Source: Victivallaceae bacterium (GTDB taxonomy: Bacteria > Verrucomicrobiota > Lentisphaeria > Victivallales > Victivallaceae). From it: a DNA stretch of 64,000 nt. The position numbers and the translations under genes are program-made. Position 1 is the stretch's first letter. Every line of letters begins with the position of its first letter. Shown piece by piece: positions 8,634-26,574 of this stretch. The DNA is taken from contig JAKSOF010000002.1 in assembly GCA_024405735.1 (NCBI GenBank), positions 97,614 to 161,613 on the forward strand, given 5' to 3'. The notes beneath the pieces are model-generated. The model was not told the origin of the DNA. It searched no databases and worked only from the letters and a program-made list of their open reading frames with translations.

Positions 8634-8717
8634 TCCGGTGTGGTTTTTTGCCGGATGAGGTCAGGCAACAAGAGTAACTCCGGTTCTCTTTTTCCGCGGT
8701 GTGGTTTTTTGCCGCGG
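8634..8717 (+). repeat. Pair of stem-loops with an identical loop in the rpoB leader
   Basis: The 16-base sequence GGTGTGGTTTTTTGCC occurs twice, at 8637-8652 and 8698-8713. Each copy is the centre of a hairpin: TCCGG/CCGGA (8634-8655) and CCGCGG/CCGCGG (8694-8717). The 12-base loop TGTGGTTTTTTG is identical while the outer stem bases differ but still pair. A loop-specific RNA-binding protein site or duplicated regulatory motif would look like this. Confidence 0.6.
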
Positions 8718-8881
8718 GAAAACAGGCGCATCCGATGCTCCGCACGAGGAAATTCTGCGGGGGATCGGTTGCTTCGTCTAAACGGAGATGATTTTCGCAG
8801 GAAACAAGTCCGTTTTTGCGGATTTTTTGAAAATATTTTGAAAATAATTTTTTTTGTGGCCGATAACCAAAGGAAATGGCA

Positions 8882-12703
<3,822 letters not shown>

Positions 12704-12721
12704 TTCGAGTGAGGTGTTACC

Positions 12722-15700
12722 TTGATTGACAATACTTATGCTTATCGTGAGTTGCTGAGCAAAGACGCCGCGACCGATTTCGGCGCGATCTCGATCAGCC
12801 TCGCCAGTCCGGAGGTCATTCGCTCGTGGTCCCACGGCGAAGTCAAAAATCCGGAAACGATCAACTACCGCAGTCTGAAGCCGGAAAAGGGCGGTCTTTT
12901 CTGTGAAAAGATCTTCGGTCCTACCCGCGACTGGGAATGCTCCTGCGGCAAATACAAGCGCATCAAACACAAGGGCATCGTCTGCGACCGTTGCGGCGTC
13001 GAAGTGACCCAGGCCAAAGTGCGCCGTGAACGTATGGCGCACATCGACCTCGCGGTGCCGGTTTCGCACATCTGGTTTTTCAAGTGTATGCCCAGCCGCA
13101 TCGGTCTGATGCTCGATATGACGGCGAAAAATCTCGAGTCGGTGATCTATTATGAAAAATATGTCGTCACCGATTCGGGCGATACCCCCTTCCAGGAAGG
13201 ACAGATCCTCGACGAGATCGAATACCGTCAGGGCAAGGAAGACTACGGCGACGCCTTTACCGCTGAAATCGGCGCCGCGGCGCTCCGCACTCTGCTCGAA
13301 AAGATCGATCTGCCGACGCTCAAAGACGATCTGGAGGCGAAACTTGCCAGCAACACCAACAAGGCGTTGCGCAAAAAGTGGGCGAAGCGTCTGCGTCTGG
13401 TCGAGGGTTTCATCGCCAGCAATGCGCGCCCGGAACATATGATCATGAGCGTGCTTCCCGTGATCCCGCCGGATCTGCGTCCCCTCGTGCCGCTGGACGG
13501 CGGCCGTTTCGCGACCAGCGACCTCAACGATCTTTACCGTCGCGTCATCAACCGCAACAACCGTTTGAAAAACCTGTTGCAGTTGCGCACGCCGGAAGTG
13601 ATCATCCGCAACGAAAAACGGATGCTTCAGGAAGCCGTCGACTCCCTGATGGACAACGGCCGTCACGGCCGCGCCGTCACCGGCGCCGGAAACCGCGCGC
13701 TCAAAAGTTTGTCCGATATGCTCAAAGGCAAGCAGGGACGTTTCCGTCAGAACTTGCTCGGTAAGCGCGTCGACTACTCCGGCCGTTCGGTCATCGTCGT
13801 CGGGCCCGAATTGAAGATCCACCAGTGCGGTCTGCCCAAGAAAATGGCGATGGTGCTCTTTGAACCTTTCATCATCCGCCACCTCAAGGATCGCGGTCTC
13901 GCGCACACCGTCCGCGGCGCCAAGAAACTGATCGAGCGCGGCGAGCCGGTGGTGTGGGACATCCTCGAAGAAGTCATCAAGGGGCATCCCATCATGCTCA
14001 ACCGCGCGCCGACATTGCACCGTTTGAGTATTCAGGCTTTCGACCCGATCCTGATCGAAGGTTCGGCGATCCGTCTGCACCCGATGGTCTGTACCGCGTA
14101 CAACGCCGACTTCGACGGCGACCAGATGGCTGTCCACGTGCCGCTTTCCAACGAAGCGCAGATGGAAACGAAACTTCTGATGCTTTCGCCCAACAACATT
14201 TTCTCGCCCGCGAACGGCAAGCCGATCGCGACGCCGACCCACGACATCACGCTCGGCGCCTACTATCTGACCGTCGAGCCGATGGGCAAGGAAAAGGCGA
14301 AACTCTACCGCGACTACTTTGAAGTGCTCGCCGCCAAAGCCGCCGGTTACATTTCGATGCACGACGCGGTGCGCATCCCCAACCCCGATTTCGGCAAGGA
14401 TACGCTCTACGGCGACAAGGAGAGCAAATTCATCACCACCAGCGCCGGACGCTGCCTTTTCAACGAGATCTGGGACAAGCGTCTCGGTTTCTACAACCGT
14501 CTCGCCAAGAAAAAGGATTTGAGCCGTCTTATCAGCGACACCTACAAGATCGCCGGTCACGAAGCGACGATCAAACTGCTCGACGATCTGAAAGATCTCG
14601 GCTACCGTCATTCGACGCTGGCGGGACTTTCGATCTCCATCGCCGACTTGCAGGTGCCGACGCAGAAAGAGGGCATCATTGCCGACGCCCGCGCCCAGAT
14701 CGACACGGTCATCAAGCAGTACAACGACGGCTATCTGACCGACGGCGAGCGTTACAAGAAAGTCATCGACATCTGGACTCAGGCGAACAACGCCGTGACC
14801 GATGCGCTGATCAGCAACCTCGAAGGCAACGCCAAGCGCGGCATCATCAACCCGGTTTACGCGATGCTCGATTCGGGCGCCCGCGGCAGCAAGGATCAGG
14901 TGCGTCAGCTCGCGGGTATGCGCGGTCTGATGGCGAAACCCTCCGGCGACATTATCGAACGGCCGATCATTTCGAACTTCCGTGAAGGCCTTTCCGTGCT
15001 GGAATACTTCATCAGTACCCACGGCGCCCGCAAGGGGTTGGCGGATACCGCGTTGAAGACCGCGGACTCGGGTTACATGACCCGCCGTCTCGTCGACGTG
15101 GCGCAGGACGTCATCTGCCGCGAAGAGGATTGCGGCACCACCAAGGGCGTCTGGACGAGCGCCATCACCGAGGGCGACGAAGTGTTGTTGCCGTTGCGCG
15201 ACCGCATCGTCGGCCGTTACAGCGCGCAGGACATCCGCGACCCCGCATTCACCGACGGCCGTCTCATCATTTCCGCCGGAGAGGAATTCACTCTGGAAAA
15301 GGCCGCGCTCATTGAAAAGCGCGGCATCCAGCGCGTTTTCATCCGTTCCGCGCTCACCTGCGAGACCAAACACGGCCTCTGCGTCAAGTGCTACGGCAAA
15401 AACCTCGCCAGCGACCGCGAAGCGTGTCTCGGCGACGCGCTCGGCATCATCGCCGCGCAGTCCATCGGCGAGCCCGGTACGCAGTTGACGATGCGTACCT
15501 TCCACATCGGCGGTACCGCATCCAGCGCCTACAAGCAGCCGGTCATCGCCGCGCGCAGCGCAGGTGTGCTCAAATACATCAATGTCCGCACGGTCAAAAA
15601 CCAGAAGGGCAAGACGATGGTCGTCAACAAAAACGGCTACGTCATCATTTTCGATCCCGAAAAAGCGGAAAAGGCGGAGAAGGAAGCGCGCGAGCGCGCC

Positions 15701-17053
15701 CGTTTCGAGGCGGAAGCCCTCGGCACCGTCTACAACGCCAATTACGATTTCCGCACCGACGCGATGCATCAGGCGGAATTGGAGCGCTACGACCTTGAGG
15801 CAGGTTCCGAACTTGCCAAGCAGGACGGCGAAAGCGTCGCCGCCAACGAGGTCTTCGTCCGCTGGGAACCGGGTCACGTGCCGATCATCATCGAAGAAGG
15901 CGGTATCGTTCAGCTCACCGACCTGGTCGAGGGCGTCACGTTGCAGAAACAGCGCCGCGGCGGCGCGTCGGGCGACCAGGGCACGGTGATGGAGCACCGC
16001 GAGGACTTGAACCCGCAGATCGTCATCACCGACGAGCAGGGCAATTTCATCGCGAACTATCCGCTGCCCGCCGGCGCCGTGTTGATGACCAAAGCCAACG
16101 CCAAGGTCGAACCCGGTATGGTCGTCGCCCGCGTGCCCCGTCAGTCGGGCAAAAACAAGGACATCACCGGCGGTCTGCCGCGTATCGCCGAGCTTTTCGA
16201 AGCCCGGACGCCGAAAGACGTCGCCGAGATCGCGCGTATCGACGGTGTCGTCGAAGTCGACAAGATTTCCAAGAACCGCCGTCAGTTGCTCATCCGCGAT
16301 CACGAATCCGGTATGGTCGAAGAATACAATTCGATCCCGATGCACAAACATTTGACGGTCAGCAAAGGCGACTTTGTCCGAAAGGGCCAGAAGCTGACCG
16401 AGGGCTCGGTCGTGCCCCATACTCTGCTTGAAATCTGCGGTATTCACGAGTTGCAGCGCCATCTGGTCGACGAGATCCAGCTGGTTTACCGCGCGCAGGG
16501 TGTGGAAATCAACGACAAACACATCGAGATCATCATCCGCCAGATGATGCAGAAAGTCCGGATCACCGAACCGGGCTCGACCGAATATCTGGTGGGCGAG
16601 CAGATCGATCGGAGTGAGTTCAAAGAGGCCAATGCCGCGGCGGTAGCGCGCGGCGGAAAGCCTGCCGAGGCCGAACCGGTGTTGCTCGGTATCACCAAAG
16701 CGGCGCTGGCGACCGAGAGCTTCATCTCGGCGGCGTCCTTCCAGGATACCACGCGCATTCTGACGGAAGCGGCGATGGTCGGCAAAGTCGACCACCTCGC
16801 CGGATTCAAGGAAAACGTCATCACCGGACATCTGATCCCCGCCGGTACCGGCACTTCGACGATGCAGTCGATCCGGCTCAAGTATCTCGGCACCGAAATC
16901 GAGCCCGAGATCGAGCCTGAAGTTTCCGCCGATGCGGAAAAATCGATCGAGGAGATCGCCGCCGAGTGGCGCGACACCAACGAGGAATACGTCGTCGATG
17001 AAGAGAATGATCTCGTCGCCGATGAAACCCCGGAGGATGACTCCGAAATGTAA
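12722..17053 (+). CDS. rpoC: DNA-directed RNA polymerase subunit beta'
   Basis: This is the 1443-residue beta' subunit, and rpoB and rpoC are not fused. The start is a TTG preceded by GAGTGAGGTG. The N-terminal zinc ribbon has [20 protein letters not shown] near residue 77, the catalytic loop [14 protein letters not shown] near residue 460 has the three magnesium-binding Asp residues, and the second zinc site uses VICREEDCG and [11 protein letters not shown] around residues 799 and 880. The C terminus ends in an acidic tail ([17 protein letters not shown]). A promoter for rpsL begins 29 bases after the stop. Confidence 0.98.
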   Translation: MIDNTYAYRELLSKDAATDFGAISISLASPEVIRSWSHGEVKNPETINYRSLKPEKGGLFCEKIFGPTRDWECSCGKYKRIKHKGIVCDRCGVEVTQAKVRRERMAHIDLAVPVSHIWFFKCMPSRIGLMLDMTAKNLESVIYYEKYVVTDSGDTPFQEGQILDEIEYRQGKEDYGDAFTAEIGAAALRTLLEKIDLPTLKDDLEAKLASNTNKALRKKWAKRLRLVEGFIASNARPEHMIMSVLPVIPPDLRPLVPLDGGRFATSDLNDLYRRVINRNNRLKNLLQLRTPEVIIRNEKRMLQEAVDSLMDNGRHGRAVTGAGNRALKSLSDMLKGKQGRFRQNLLGKRVDYSGRSVIVVGPELKIHQCGLPKKMAMVLFEPFIIRHLKDRGLAHTVRGAKKLIERGEPVVWDILEEVIKGHPIMLNRAPTLHRLSIQAFDPILIEGSAIRLHPMVCTAYNADFDGDQMAVHVPLSNEAQMETKLLMLSPNNIFSPANGKPIATPTHDITLGAYYLTVEPMGKEKAKLYRDYFEVLAAKAAGYISMHDAVRIPNPDFGKDTLYGDKESKFITTSAGRCLFNEIWDKRLGFYNRLAKKKDLSRLISDTYKIAGHEATIKLLDDLKDLGYRHSTLAGLSISIADLQVPTQKEGIIADARAQIDTVIKQYNDGYLTDGERYKKVIDIWTQANNAVTDALISNLEGNAKRGIINPVYAMLDSGARGSKDQVRQLAGMRGLMAKPSGDIIERPIISNFREGLSVLEYFISTHGARKGLADTALKTADSGYMTRRLVDVAQDVICREEDCGTTKGVWTSAITEGDEVLLPLRDRIVGRYSAQDIRDPAFTDGRLIISAGEEFTLEKAALIEKRGIQRVFIRSALTCETKHGLCVKCYGKNLASDREACLGDALGIIAAQSIGEPGTQLTMRTFHIGGTASSAYKQPVIAARSAGVLKYINVRTVKNQKGKTMVVNKNGYVIIFDPEKAEKAEKEARERARFEAEALGTVYNANYDFRTDAMHQAELERYDLEAGSELAKQDGESVAANEVFVRWEPGHVPIIIEEGGIVQLTDLVEGVTLQKQRRGGASGDQGTVMEHREDLNPQIVITDEQGNFIANYPLPAGAVLMTKANAKVEPGMVVARVPRQSGKNKDITGGLPRIAELFEARTPKDVAEIARIDGVVEVDKISKNRRQLLIRDHESGMVEEYNSIPMHKHLTVSKGDFVRKGQKLTEGSVVPHTLLEICGIHELQRHLVDEIQLVYRAQGVEINDKHIEIIIRQMMQKVRITEPGSTEYLVGEQIDRSEFKEANAAAVARGGKPAEAEPVLLGITKAALATESFISAASFQDTTRILTEAAMVGKVDHLAGFKENVITGHLIPAGTGTSTMQSIRLKYLGTEIEPEIEPEVSADAEKSIEEIAAEWRDTNEEYVVDEENDLVADETPEDDSEM

Positions 17054-17081
17054 AAAAATGGCGCCGAAATTCGGTTCGGAC

Positions 17082-17110
17082 TTGAAAAAACCGGGTTCCG
17101 GTGCTATTTT
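17082..17110 (+). promoter_or_regulatory. Promoter for rpsL-rpsG-fusA-rpsJ operon
   Basis: TTGAAA at 17082-17087 and TATTTT at 17105-17110 are 17 bp apart, in the rpoC-rpsL gap, leaving a leader of about 50 bases. This suggests the str operon is not simply read through from rpoBC. Confidence 0.65.
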
Positions 17111-17168
17111 ATAAATCACATAATTGACATTGTTCACATTTACATAGGCAAAAAAACAGGAAAAAACC

Positions 17169-17576
17169 ATGCCGACAATCAATCAATTGGTGCGTCAGGG
17201 GCGCGAAGAAAAGGTCTTCAAGAGCAAGTCGAAGGCGTTGACCGGCTGCCCGCAGCGTCGCGGGGTCTGCCTTCAGGTCACGACCCGTACCCCGAAAAAG
17301 CCGAACTCGGCTATCCGCAAAATCGCCCGTGTCCGTTTGACCAACGGTCAGGAAGTCACCGCCTACATCGGCGGCGAGGGTCACAATCTTCAGGAACACT
17401 CGGTGGTGCTGGTCAAGGGCGGACGTGTCCGTGACCTCCCGGGCGTTCGTTATCACATCGTCCGCGGCGCGCTCGACAGCCTCGGTGTCAGTGCCCGCAA
17501 GCAGGGCCGTTCCAAGTACGGCGCGAAGCGTTCCAAGGGCGGCGACGATGCGGCTGCCAAGGGCAAGAAGAAATAA
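17169..17576 (+). CDS. rpsL: Small ribosomal subunit protein uS12
   Basis: S12 lies at the decoding centre and controls translational accuracy. The 135-residue protein has the signature [11 protein letters not shown] with the streptomycin-relevant Lys43 intact, [20 protein letters not shown], and [17 protein letters not shown]. In the last block Arg88 replaces the usual Lys of GRVKDLPG, a change known from streptomycin-resistant mutants. The C terminus is Lys-rich. It begins the str operon and is followed 25 bases later by rpsG. Confidence 0.98.
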   Translation: MPTINQLVRQGREEKVFKSKSKALTGCPQRRGVCLQVTTRTPKKPNSAIRKIARVRLTNGQEVTAYIGGEGHNLQEHSVVLVKGGRVRDLPGVRYHIVRGALDSLGVSARKQGRSKYGAKRSKGGDDAAAKGKKK

Positions 17577-17601
17577 CCCCAACCGACGAGGATTTTGAAT
17601 T

Positions 17602-18072
17602 ATGAGAAGACGTACTGCCGTCAAGCGGGAACTCATTCCCGATGTGAAGTACAACAGCAAGCTCGTCGCCCGTCTGATCAACACGATCATGACCCGCGGC
17701 AAGAAATCGACTGCCCAGCAGATCGTTTACGGCGCTTTTGACCTGATGCAGGCCAAGAAGCCCGATATTCCTGCGATCGAGATTTTCTCGCAGGCGCTGG
17801 AAAACGTCAAACCCAAGCTCGAAGTCAAGAGCCGCCGCGTCGGCGGTGCGACCTATCAGGTGCCGGTCGAAGTCGATCCGGAGCGTCAGGTCGCGCTTGC
17901 GATGCGCTGGATCACCACTTACGCCGGCAGCCGCAAGGGCAAATCGATGACCGATTCGCTCGCGGGGGAATTGCTCGACGCGTTTGAAAACACCGGCGCT
18001 TCGATCAAGAAAAAGGAAGACACCTACAAGATGGCGCAGGCGAACAAGGCTTTTGCGCACTATCGCTGGTAA
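17602..18072 (+). CDS. rpsG: Small ribosomal subunit protein uS7
   Basis: S7 is the primary 16S rRNA binder that nucleates the 30S head and, in other bacteria, regulates the str operon. It has 156 residues, begins [20 protein letters not shown], and contains [19 protein letters not shown] and [20 protein letters not shown] at the end. It sits between rpsL and fusA in the standard order. Confidence 0.98.
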   Translation: MRRRTAVKRELIPDVKYNSKLVARLINTIMTRGKKSTAQQIVYGAFDLMQAKKPDIPAIEIFSQALENVKPKLEVKSRRVGGATYQVPVEVDPERQVALAMRWITTYAGSRKGKSMTDSLAGELLDAFENTGASIKKKEDTYKMAQANKAFAHYRW

Positions 18073-18102
18073 TTCCGCCATTGCACGATTGGGATGATCA
18101 CT

Positions 18103-20219
<2,117 letters not shown>

Positions 20220-20220
<1 letters not shown>

Positions 20221-20543
20221 TGGCTACGGCAAAAAAACAGAAGATCCGTATCCGTCTGCAGGCTTACGAGTCGCGGATCCTGGATCAGTCGGTCAATGAA
20301 ATACTTGACGCGGCGAAGCGCACCGGCTCGATGGTCGCCGGTCCGATTCCGCTTCCGACCCGCATCGAGCGCTGGACGGTCAACCGTTCGCCCCACGTCG
20401 ACAAGAAGTCGATGGAGCAGTTCGAGATGCGCACGCACAAGCGGATGCTGGATATCATCAATCCCAACGCCAAAACGGTCGATGAGCTGAAAAAGCTCAA
20501 TCTGCCCGCCGGCGTTGATATTTCGATCAAGACGGGGTTCTGA
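20220..20543 (+). CDS. rpsJ: Small ribosomal subunit protein uS10
   Basis: S10 is a 30S head protein and also the NusE partner of NusB in antitermination. It has 107 residues, with [17 protein letters not shown], the [20 protein letters not shown] block and [12 protein letters not shown]. It overlaps fusA by one base, joining the str and S10 gene sets in one run. Confidence 0.98.
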
Positions 20544-20577
20544 TCCGGGTTTCCGGAAAGGGATTGAAGTTCCCCTA

Positions 20578-20613
20578 GATACCGCTGCCCCCGGCCGATT
20601 GGGGGCATGTATC
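20578..20613 (+). promoter_or_regulatory. Stem-loop in the rpsJ-rplC gap
   Basis: GATAC (20578-20582) pairs with GTATC (20609-20613), and TGCCCCC (20586-20592) pairs with GGGGGCA (20601-20607), with a small internal loop and the apical loop GGCCGATT. No U-tract follows, so it is not a classical terminator. Its place just before rplC suggests a leader or processing structure. Confidence 0.45.
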
Positions 20614-20639
20614 GAATGTTTCTCAGAAAGGAGAAAGTT

Positions 20640-21281
20640 ATGAAAGGTTTAATCGGTAAGAAGGTCGGAATGACGCAAGTCTACTCCGATCAGGGCGTGC
20701 TGATCCCGGTGACGGCGATCGAAGCCGGCCCCTGCGTGGTGACGGACGTCAAGACCGTCGAACGCGACGGCTATGCGGCGATCCAGCTCGGTTTCGGCAC
20801 CCGCAAGAGCAAGAATGTTTCCGGCGCCCGTCGCGGACACCTCGCCAAGGCGGGGGTCACCGGCGACACGTTGCCGGCGGTGTTGCGCGAGATCCGCACC
20901 ACCGAGAGCGCCGAAGTCGGCGCCAAACTGGATGTGACCGTCTTTGCGAACGGCGAGTTCCTCGACGTGGTCGGCACCAGCAAAGGCCGCGGCTTCCAGG
21001 GCGTTGTCAAGCGTTACAACTTCGGCGGCGGCCGTGCCAGTCACGGCGGCGCGTGGGAGCGTCGTCCCGGATCCATCGGCTGCTGCGAGTGGCCGGGCCG
21101 GGTCAACAAGGGTAAGCGCATGCCGGGTCACTTCGGCTGTGCGCGCTGCACGGTGCAGAATCTGGAGATCGTCAAGGTCATGCCCGAAGAGAATCTCCTG
21201 TTGGTCAAAGGCGCGGTTCCCGGCGCGAACGGTGGCATCCTTGTCCTCCGCAGCGCGCTGAAAAAGAGCGCGACCAAGTAA
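20640..21281 (+). CDS. rplC: Large ribosomal subunit protein uL3
   Basis: L3 reaches the peptidyl transferase centre and is an early assembly protein. The 213-residue protein begins MKGLIGKKVGMTQVYSDQG, with the TSKGRGFQGVVKRYNFGGG segment and PGRVNKGKRMPGHFG. The start at 20640 has AAAGGAG 7 bases upstream. It is followed by rplD after 19 bases. Confidence 0.97.
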   Translation: MKGLIGKKVGMTQVYSDQGVLIPVTAIEAGPCVVTDVKTVERDGYAAIQLGFGTRKSKNVSGARRGHLAKAGVTGDTLPAVLREIRTTESAEVGAKLDVTVFANGEFLDVVGTSKGRGFQGVVKRYNFGGGRASHGGAWERRPGSIGCCEWPGRVNKGKRMPGHFGCARCTVQNLEIVKVMPEENLLLVKGAVPGANGGILVLRSALKKSATK

Positions 21282-21300
21282 TTCGAAGGAGAACTGAATT

Positions 21301-21930
21301 ATGTCGAATACTTTGGATATCCTCGATTGCACCGGCGCGAAGGTTGGCGAATACGCCATCCCCGAAGGTGTGATCGAAATGGAAAAAGGCACCCAGGCGG
21401 TGCATGATGCGGTTGTCGCATATCTCGCGGGTCAACGCGCCGGTACGGCGTGCACCAAAACGCGCGGTGAAGTCACCGGCGGCGGCGCGAAGCCTTTCCG
21501 TCAGAAAGGCCGCGGCGCGGCGCGTGCCGGTTCCAGCCGTAACCCGGTCTGGACTGGCGGCGGTGTCGCTTTCGGTCCCCGTCCGCGTTCTTTCGCGAAG
21601 AAAATCAACAAGAAAGTCCTTGTCCTCGCTCTGAAGCGTGCGCTTTCGGAACGGATCAACGAAGGCAATGTGATCGTGCTCGACAAGTTCGCGCTCGCCG
21701 ACCACAAGACCAAGAGCGCGTTTGCGGTGCTCAAGGCCATCAAGGTCGCCGATCAGAGCGTGTTGCTCTCGGTCCCCGAACTCGACGAAGCGACGGTCTG
21801 CGCGACCGGAAACCTCGCGAACCTCGTGCTTCGCACGGCTTCCACGGTCAACACCTACGAGTTGATGCGCTTCAACAAGCTCGTCTTCACCAAGGATGCC
21901 CTCGATGCTTTCATCGGACGGCTGGCGTAA
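21301..21930 (+). CDS. rplD: Large ribosomal subunit protein uL4
   Basis: L4 lines the exit tunnel and in some bacteria represses its own operon. It has 209 residues; the long tunnel loop KTRGEVTGGGAKPFRQKGRG is followed by ARAGSSRNPVWTGGGVAFGP. The C-terminal half has LVLRTASTVNTYELMRFNKL. Flanking genes rplC and rplW are in the standard S10 order. Confidence 0.97.
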   Translation: MSNTLDILDCTGAKVGEYAIPEGVIEMEKGTQAVHDAVVAYLAGQRAGTACTKTRGEVTGGGAKPFRQKGRGAARAGSSRNPVWTGGGVAFGPRPRSFAKKINKKVLVLALKRALSERINEGNVIVLDKFALADHKTKSAFAVLKAIKVADQSVLLSVPELDEATVCATGNLANLVLRTASTVNTYELMRFNKLVFTKDALDAFIGRLA

Positions 21931-21942
21931 GGAGAAGTTGAA

Positions 21943-22224
21943 ATGAGTAATGCTTTTGACATCATCATCGCGCCCGTTGTCACCGAAAAGTGCAACGCTT
22001 TGATGCAGGAAAAGAAGTACACCTTCAAAGTCAACCCCAAAGCCGGCCGGATCGAAATCGGCAAGGCGGTCGAGGAACTTTTCAACGTGAAGGTGAAATC
22101 GGTCAATGTGATGAACTACGCCGGCAAAGCCAAGCGCGTCGGCCGCACGATGAAATCGGGCAAACGCGCCGATTGGAAACGCGCGGTGGTCACGCTTGCC
22201 GAAGGCAGCATTGAGATCATTTGA
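21943..22224 (+). CDS. rplW: Large ribosomal subunit protein uL23
   Basis: L23 sits at the tunnel exit and docks trigger factor and SRP. The 93-residue protein has the typical IIIAPVVTEKCNALMQEKKY opening and NVKVKSVNVMNYAGKAKRVG. It lies 12 bases after rplD and 15 before rplB. Confidence 0.96.
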   Translation: MSNAFDIIIAPVVTEKCNALMQEKKYTFKVNPKAGRIEIGKAVEELFNVKVKSVNVMNYAGKAKRVGRTMKSGKRADWKRAVVTLAEGSIEII

Positions 22225-22239
22225 GGGAGATGGTAAATT

Positions 22240-23067
22240 ATGGCTATCAAGAGTTTTAATCCGACGACTCCCTCGCGTCGCCATATGGCGGTGGTGGATA
22301 ATTCCAACCTCAGCCCCGTGGCTCCGCTGAAGAGTCTGACCAAAGGCAAGAGTGCGACGGGCGGCCGCAACAATGAAGGCCGCATCACCACCCGTTTTCG
22401 CGGCGCCGGCAACAAGCGCCGTTACCGGGCGGTCGATTTCCTCCGCAACAAAGACGGCGTTCCGGCGACCGTGGCGACGATCGAGTACGATCCGAACCGC
22501 AGCGCGAATATCGCGCTCATCGTCTACGCGGACGGCGTGAAAAGTTACATCATCGCCCCCAACGGCCTCAAGGTCGGCGACAAGGTGATGAATGGTTCCA
22601 AAGCGGAATTGAAACCGGGCAACTGCCTGAAATTGCGTGATATTCCGGTCGGCATCGAGATCTGCTGCCTTGAGCTGCAACCCGGCGCCGGCGCCAAGAT
22701 GGTACGTTCCGCCGGACAGGTGGCGGTGCTTCGCGGCAAGGAAGACGTTTACGCGCAGATCAAACTGCCCTCGGGCGAAGTCCGTATGATCCACCTCGAT
22801 TGCCGTGCGGTGATCGGTCAGGTCGGCAATCTCGACTATATGGCTGCCAAGCTCGGCAAGGCGGGCAAGAAGCGTTATATGGGCTTCCGTCCGCACGTCC
22901 GCGGCGTCGCGCAGAACCCGGTCGACCACCCGATGGGTGGTGGTGAAGGTCGTGAGTCGGGCGGCGGACATCCCGTGTCGCCGTGGGGTAAGCTCGCCAA
23001 AGGCAAGCGGACCCGCAATCCGAAAAAGACGTCCAAGAACTTCATCGTTGAACGGAGGAAGAAATAA
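22240..23067 (+). CDS. rplB: Large ribosomal subunit protein uL2
   Basis: L2 is a conserved core protein required for subunit association and peptidyl transfer. It has 275 residues, begins [20 protein letters not shown], and contains [19 protein letters not shown] and [18 protein letters not shown] with the conserved His of the peptidyl transferase region. Its stop overlaps rpsS by one base. Confidence 0.98.
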   Translation: MAIKSFNPTTPSRRHMAVVDNSNLSPVAPLKSLTKGKSATGGRNNEGRITTRFRGAGNKRRYRAVDFLRNKDGVPATVATIEYDPNRSANIALIVYADGVKSYIIAPNGLKVGDKVMNGSKAELKPGNCLKLRDIPVGIEICCLELQPGAGAKMVRSAGQVAVLRGKEDVYAQIKLPSGEVRMIHLDCRAVIGQVGNLDYMAAKLGKAGKKRYMGFRPHVRGVAQNPVDHPMGGGEGRESGGGHPVSPWGKLAKGKRTRNPKKTSKNFIVERRKK

Positions 23068-23333
23068 TGCCCCGGTCGATCAAAAAAGGTCCCTTCGTCG
23101 ATCAGAGTCTGCTCGACAAAGTCGAAAAGATGAGCGGTTCCAACAAGAGCCCGATCAAAACCTGGAGCCGTCGCTCCATGGTGATTCCGGATTTCGTCGG
23201 ACACACGTTCATGGTTCACAGCGGCAAGAGTTTCACGCAGGTTTTCGTGACCGAAAATATGGTCGGTCACAAACTTGGCGAATTTGCGCCGACCCGTGCC
23301 TTCAAAGAGCACGGCGTGGTTTCCGGCAAGTAA
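23067..23333 (+). CDS. rpsS: Small ribosomal subunit protein uS19
   Basis: S19 is a 30S head protein near the A-site finger. The 88-residue protein begins [20 protein letters not shown] and has [19 protein letters not shown]. The start overlaps the rplB stop. In most bacteria rplV, rpsC, rplP and so on would follow; here a terminator and a repeat element follow instead. Confidence 0.97.
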   Translation: MPRSIKKGPFVDQSLLDKVEKMSGSNKSPIKTWSRRSMVIPDFVGHTFMVHSGKSFTQVFVTENMVGHKLGEFAPTRAFKEHGVVSGK

Positions 23334-23359
23334 TTGTCCTGATACCAGCGATAAAAAGA

Positions 23360-23403
23360 GGCTGTTGCAAACCCGTCGAGGTCAGGCAACAGCCCCTTTT
23401 TTT
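23360..23403 (+). terminator. Intrinsic terminator after rpsS
   Basis: GGCTGTTGC (23360-23368) pairs with GCAACAGCC (23386-23394), followed by CC and seven T. The same stem sequence forms the rpsO terminator at 34930. Confidence 0.85.
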
Positions 23404-23406
23404 GTC

Positions 23407-23910
23407 TTGACGCAACGGGAACGCGAGGGGCTGATTTCGCCCCTCGCGGCTCCCCCAACCAGCCACGGGCTGGACTTTGTACCTGCCGCAGATATTTGCG
23501 GATGATCGTTTTGTCCGCGCTTCAGGCGTTTGTCACCGCAAATCTCCGCGGGCTCGTCTGTTTTGTCACTGCAAAAAAAGATGCGTCACATGCGGGCTAA
23601 TGCTTCCGTCTTCGCCCTGCGGGCTACGCCGTGACAAGCCGCCCGCCCGACTGCCCGATGTGCGTATCTCCCACGCAAAGGATAGTCTTGCGGGTGCCAC
23701 CGCGAAAGAAACCGGAGAAATTCCACATACGCTTTGATTGCCGTCGGATGCGAGTCGGTTGCCGCCGAGAGTAAAAAGGGAACATTTCCATTCTCACTGA
23801 CTGTGGTCGCACGGGAAAAGGGGTGGTTAAGCATTGTCGCTCGCCTCCCTGGCTTTCTGACTTTTATCCTCTCACGCTCAAAATTACCGCGGAGGTCAGT
23901 TTCGTATCCG
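23407..23910 (+). repeat. Inverted-repeat element, copy 1 (shortened, degraded right end)
   Basis: The copy opens with the 43-base terminal sequence (23407-23449) that differs from the complete copy at 34985-35821 by one base (CAAC for CAAT). It then follows that copy in reverse orientation: CCGCAGATATTTGCGG, the AATGCT...GCCCGCCCGACTGC segment, CCGCGAAAGAAACCGGA, and GTCGCACGGGAAAAGGGGTG. The central CTTCGC-rich region is missing and the far terminal repeat near 23886-23910 is barely recognisable. I see no gene in the 741-base gap between rpsS and gyrB. Two AT-rich hairpins (23917-23937 and 23942-23962) follow the element. The right boundary is approximate. Confidence 0.75.
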
Positions 23911-23973
23911 ACAGCAGAAAAAGCAATGCTCTTTTTCCTACGGAAAAAAAGTGCTTTTTTCCCTGAAAAACGA

Positions 23974-24002
23974 TTGTTTTTTTTGCACTTACGCTGTATA
24001 GT
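23974..24002 (+). promoter_or_regulatory. Promoter for gyrB
   Basis: TTGTTT at 23974-23979 and TATAGT at 23997-24002 are 17 bp apart, giving a leader of about 65 bases. Two AT-rich hairpins stand immediately upstream. The supercoiling sensitivity of gyr promoters in other bacteria makes the short -10 context worth noting. Confidence 0.6.
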
Positions 24003-24059
24003 ATACCCGAACGGAAAAGAAGGGATTTTTCCGGCGTAGCCGGAAGTCCGTCATTTTAA

Positions 24060-26558
<2,499 letters not shown>

Positions 26559-26574
26559 TCACAGGAGAAATACG

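Noticed and set aside
8657..8670. A 14-base match GAGGTCAGGCAACA shared with the rpsS terminator at 23379-23392
   Set aside because: Several 14-base matches are expected by chance within 64 kb, and the surrounding bases do not align, so a common origin is not supported.
17125..17145. TTGACA near 17125 as an alternative rpsL -35 box
   Set aside because: No -10 sequence stands 16-18 bp downstream; the TTGAAA/TATTTT pair at 17082-17110 fits the window's pattern much better.
23477..24039. Short open frames between rpsS and gyrB
   Set aside because: They consist of repeat copy 1 sequence in different frames and end in the gyrB promoter region; no conserved protein feature.
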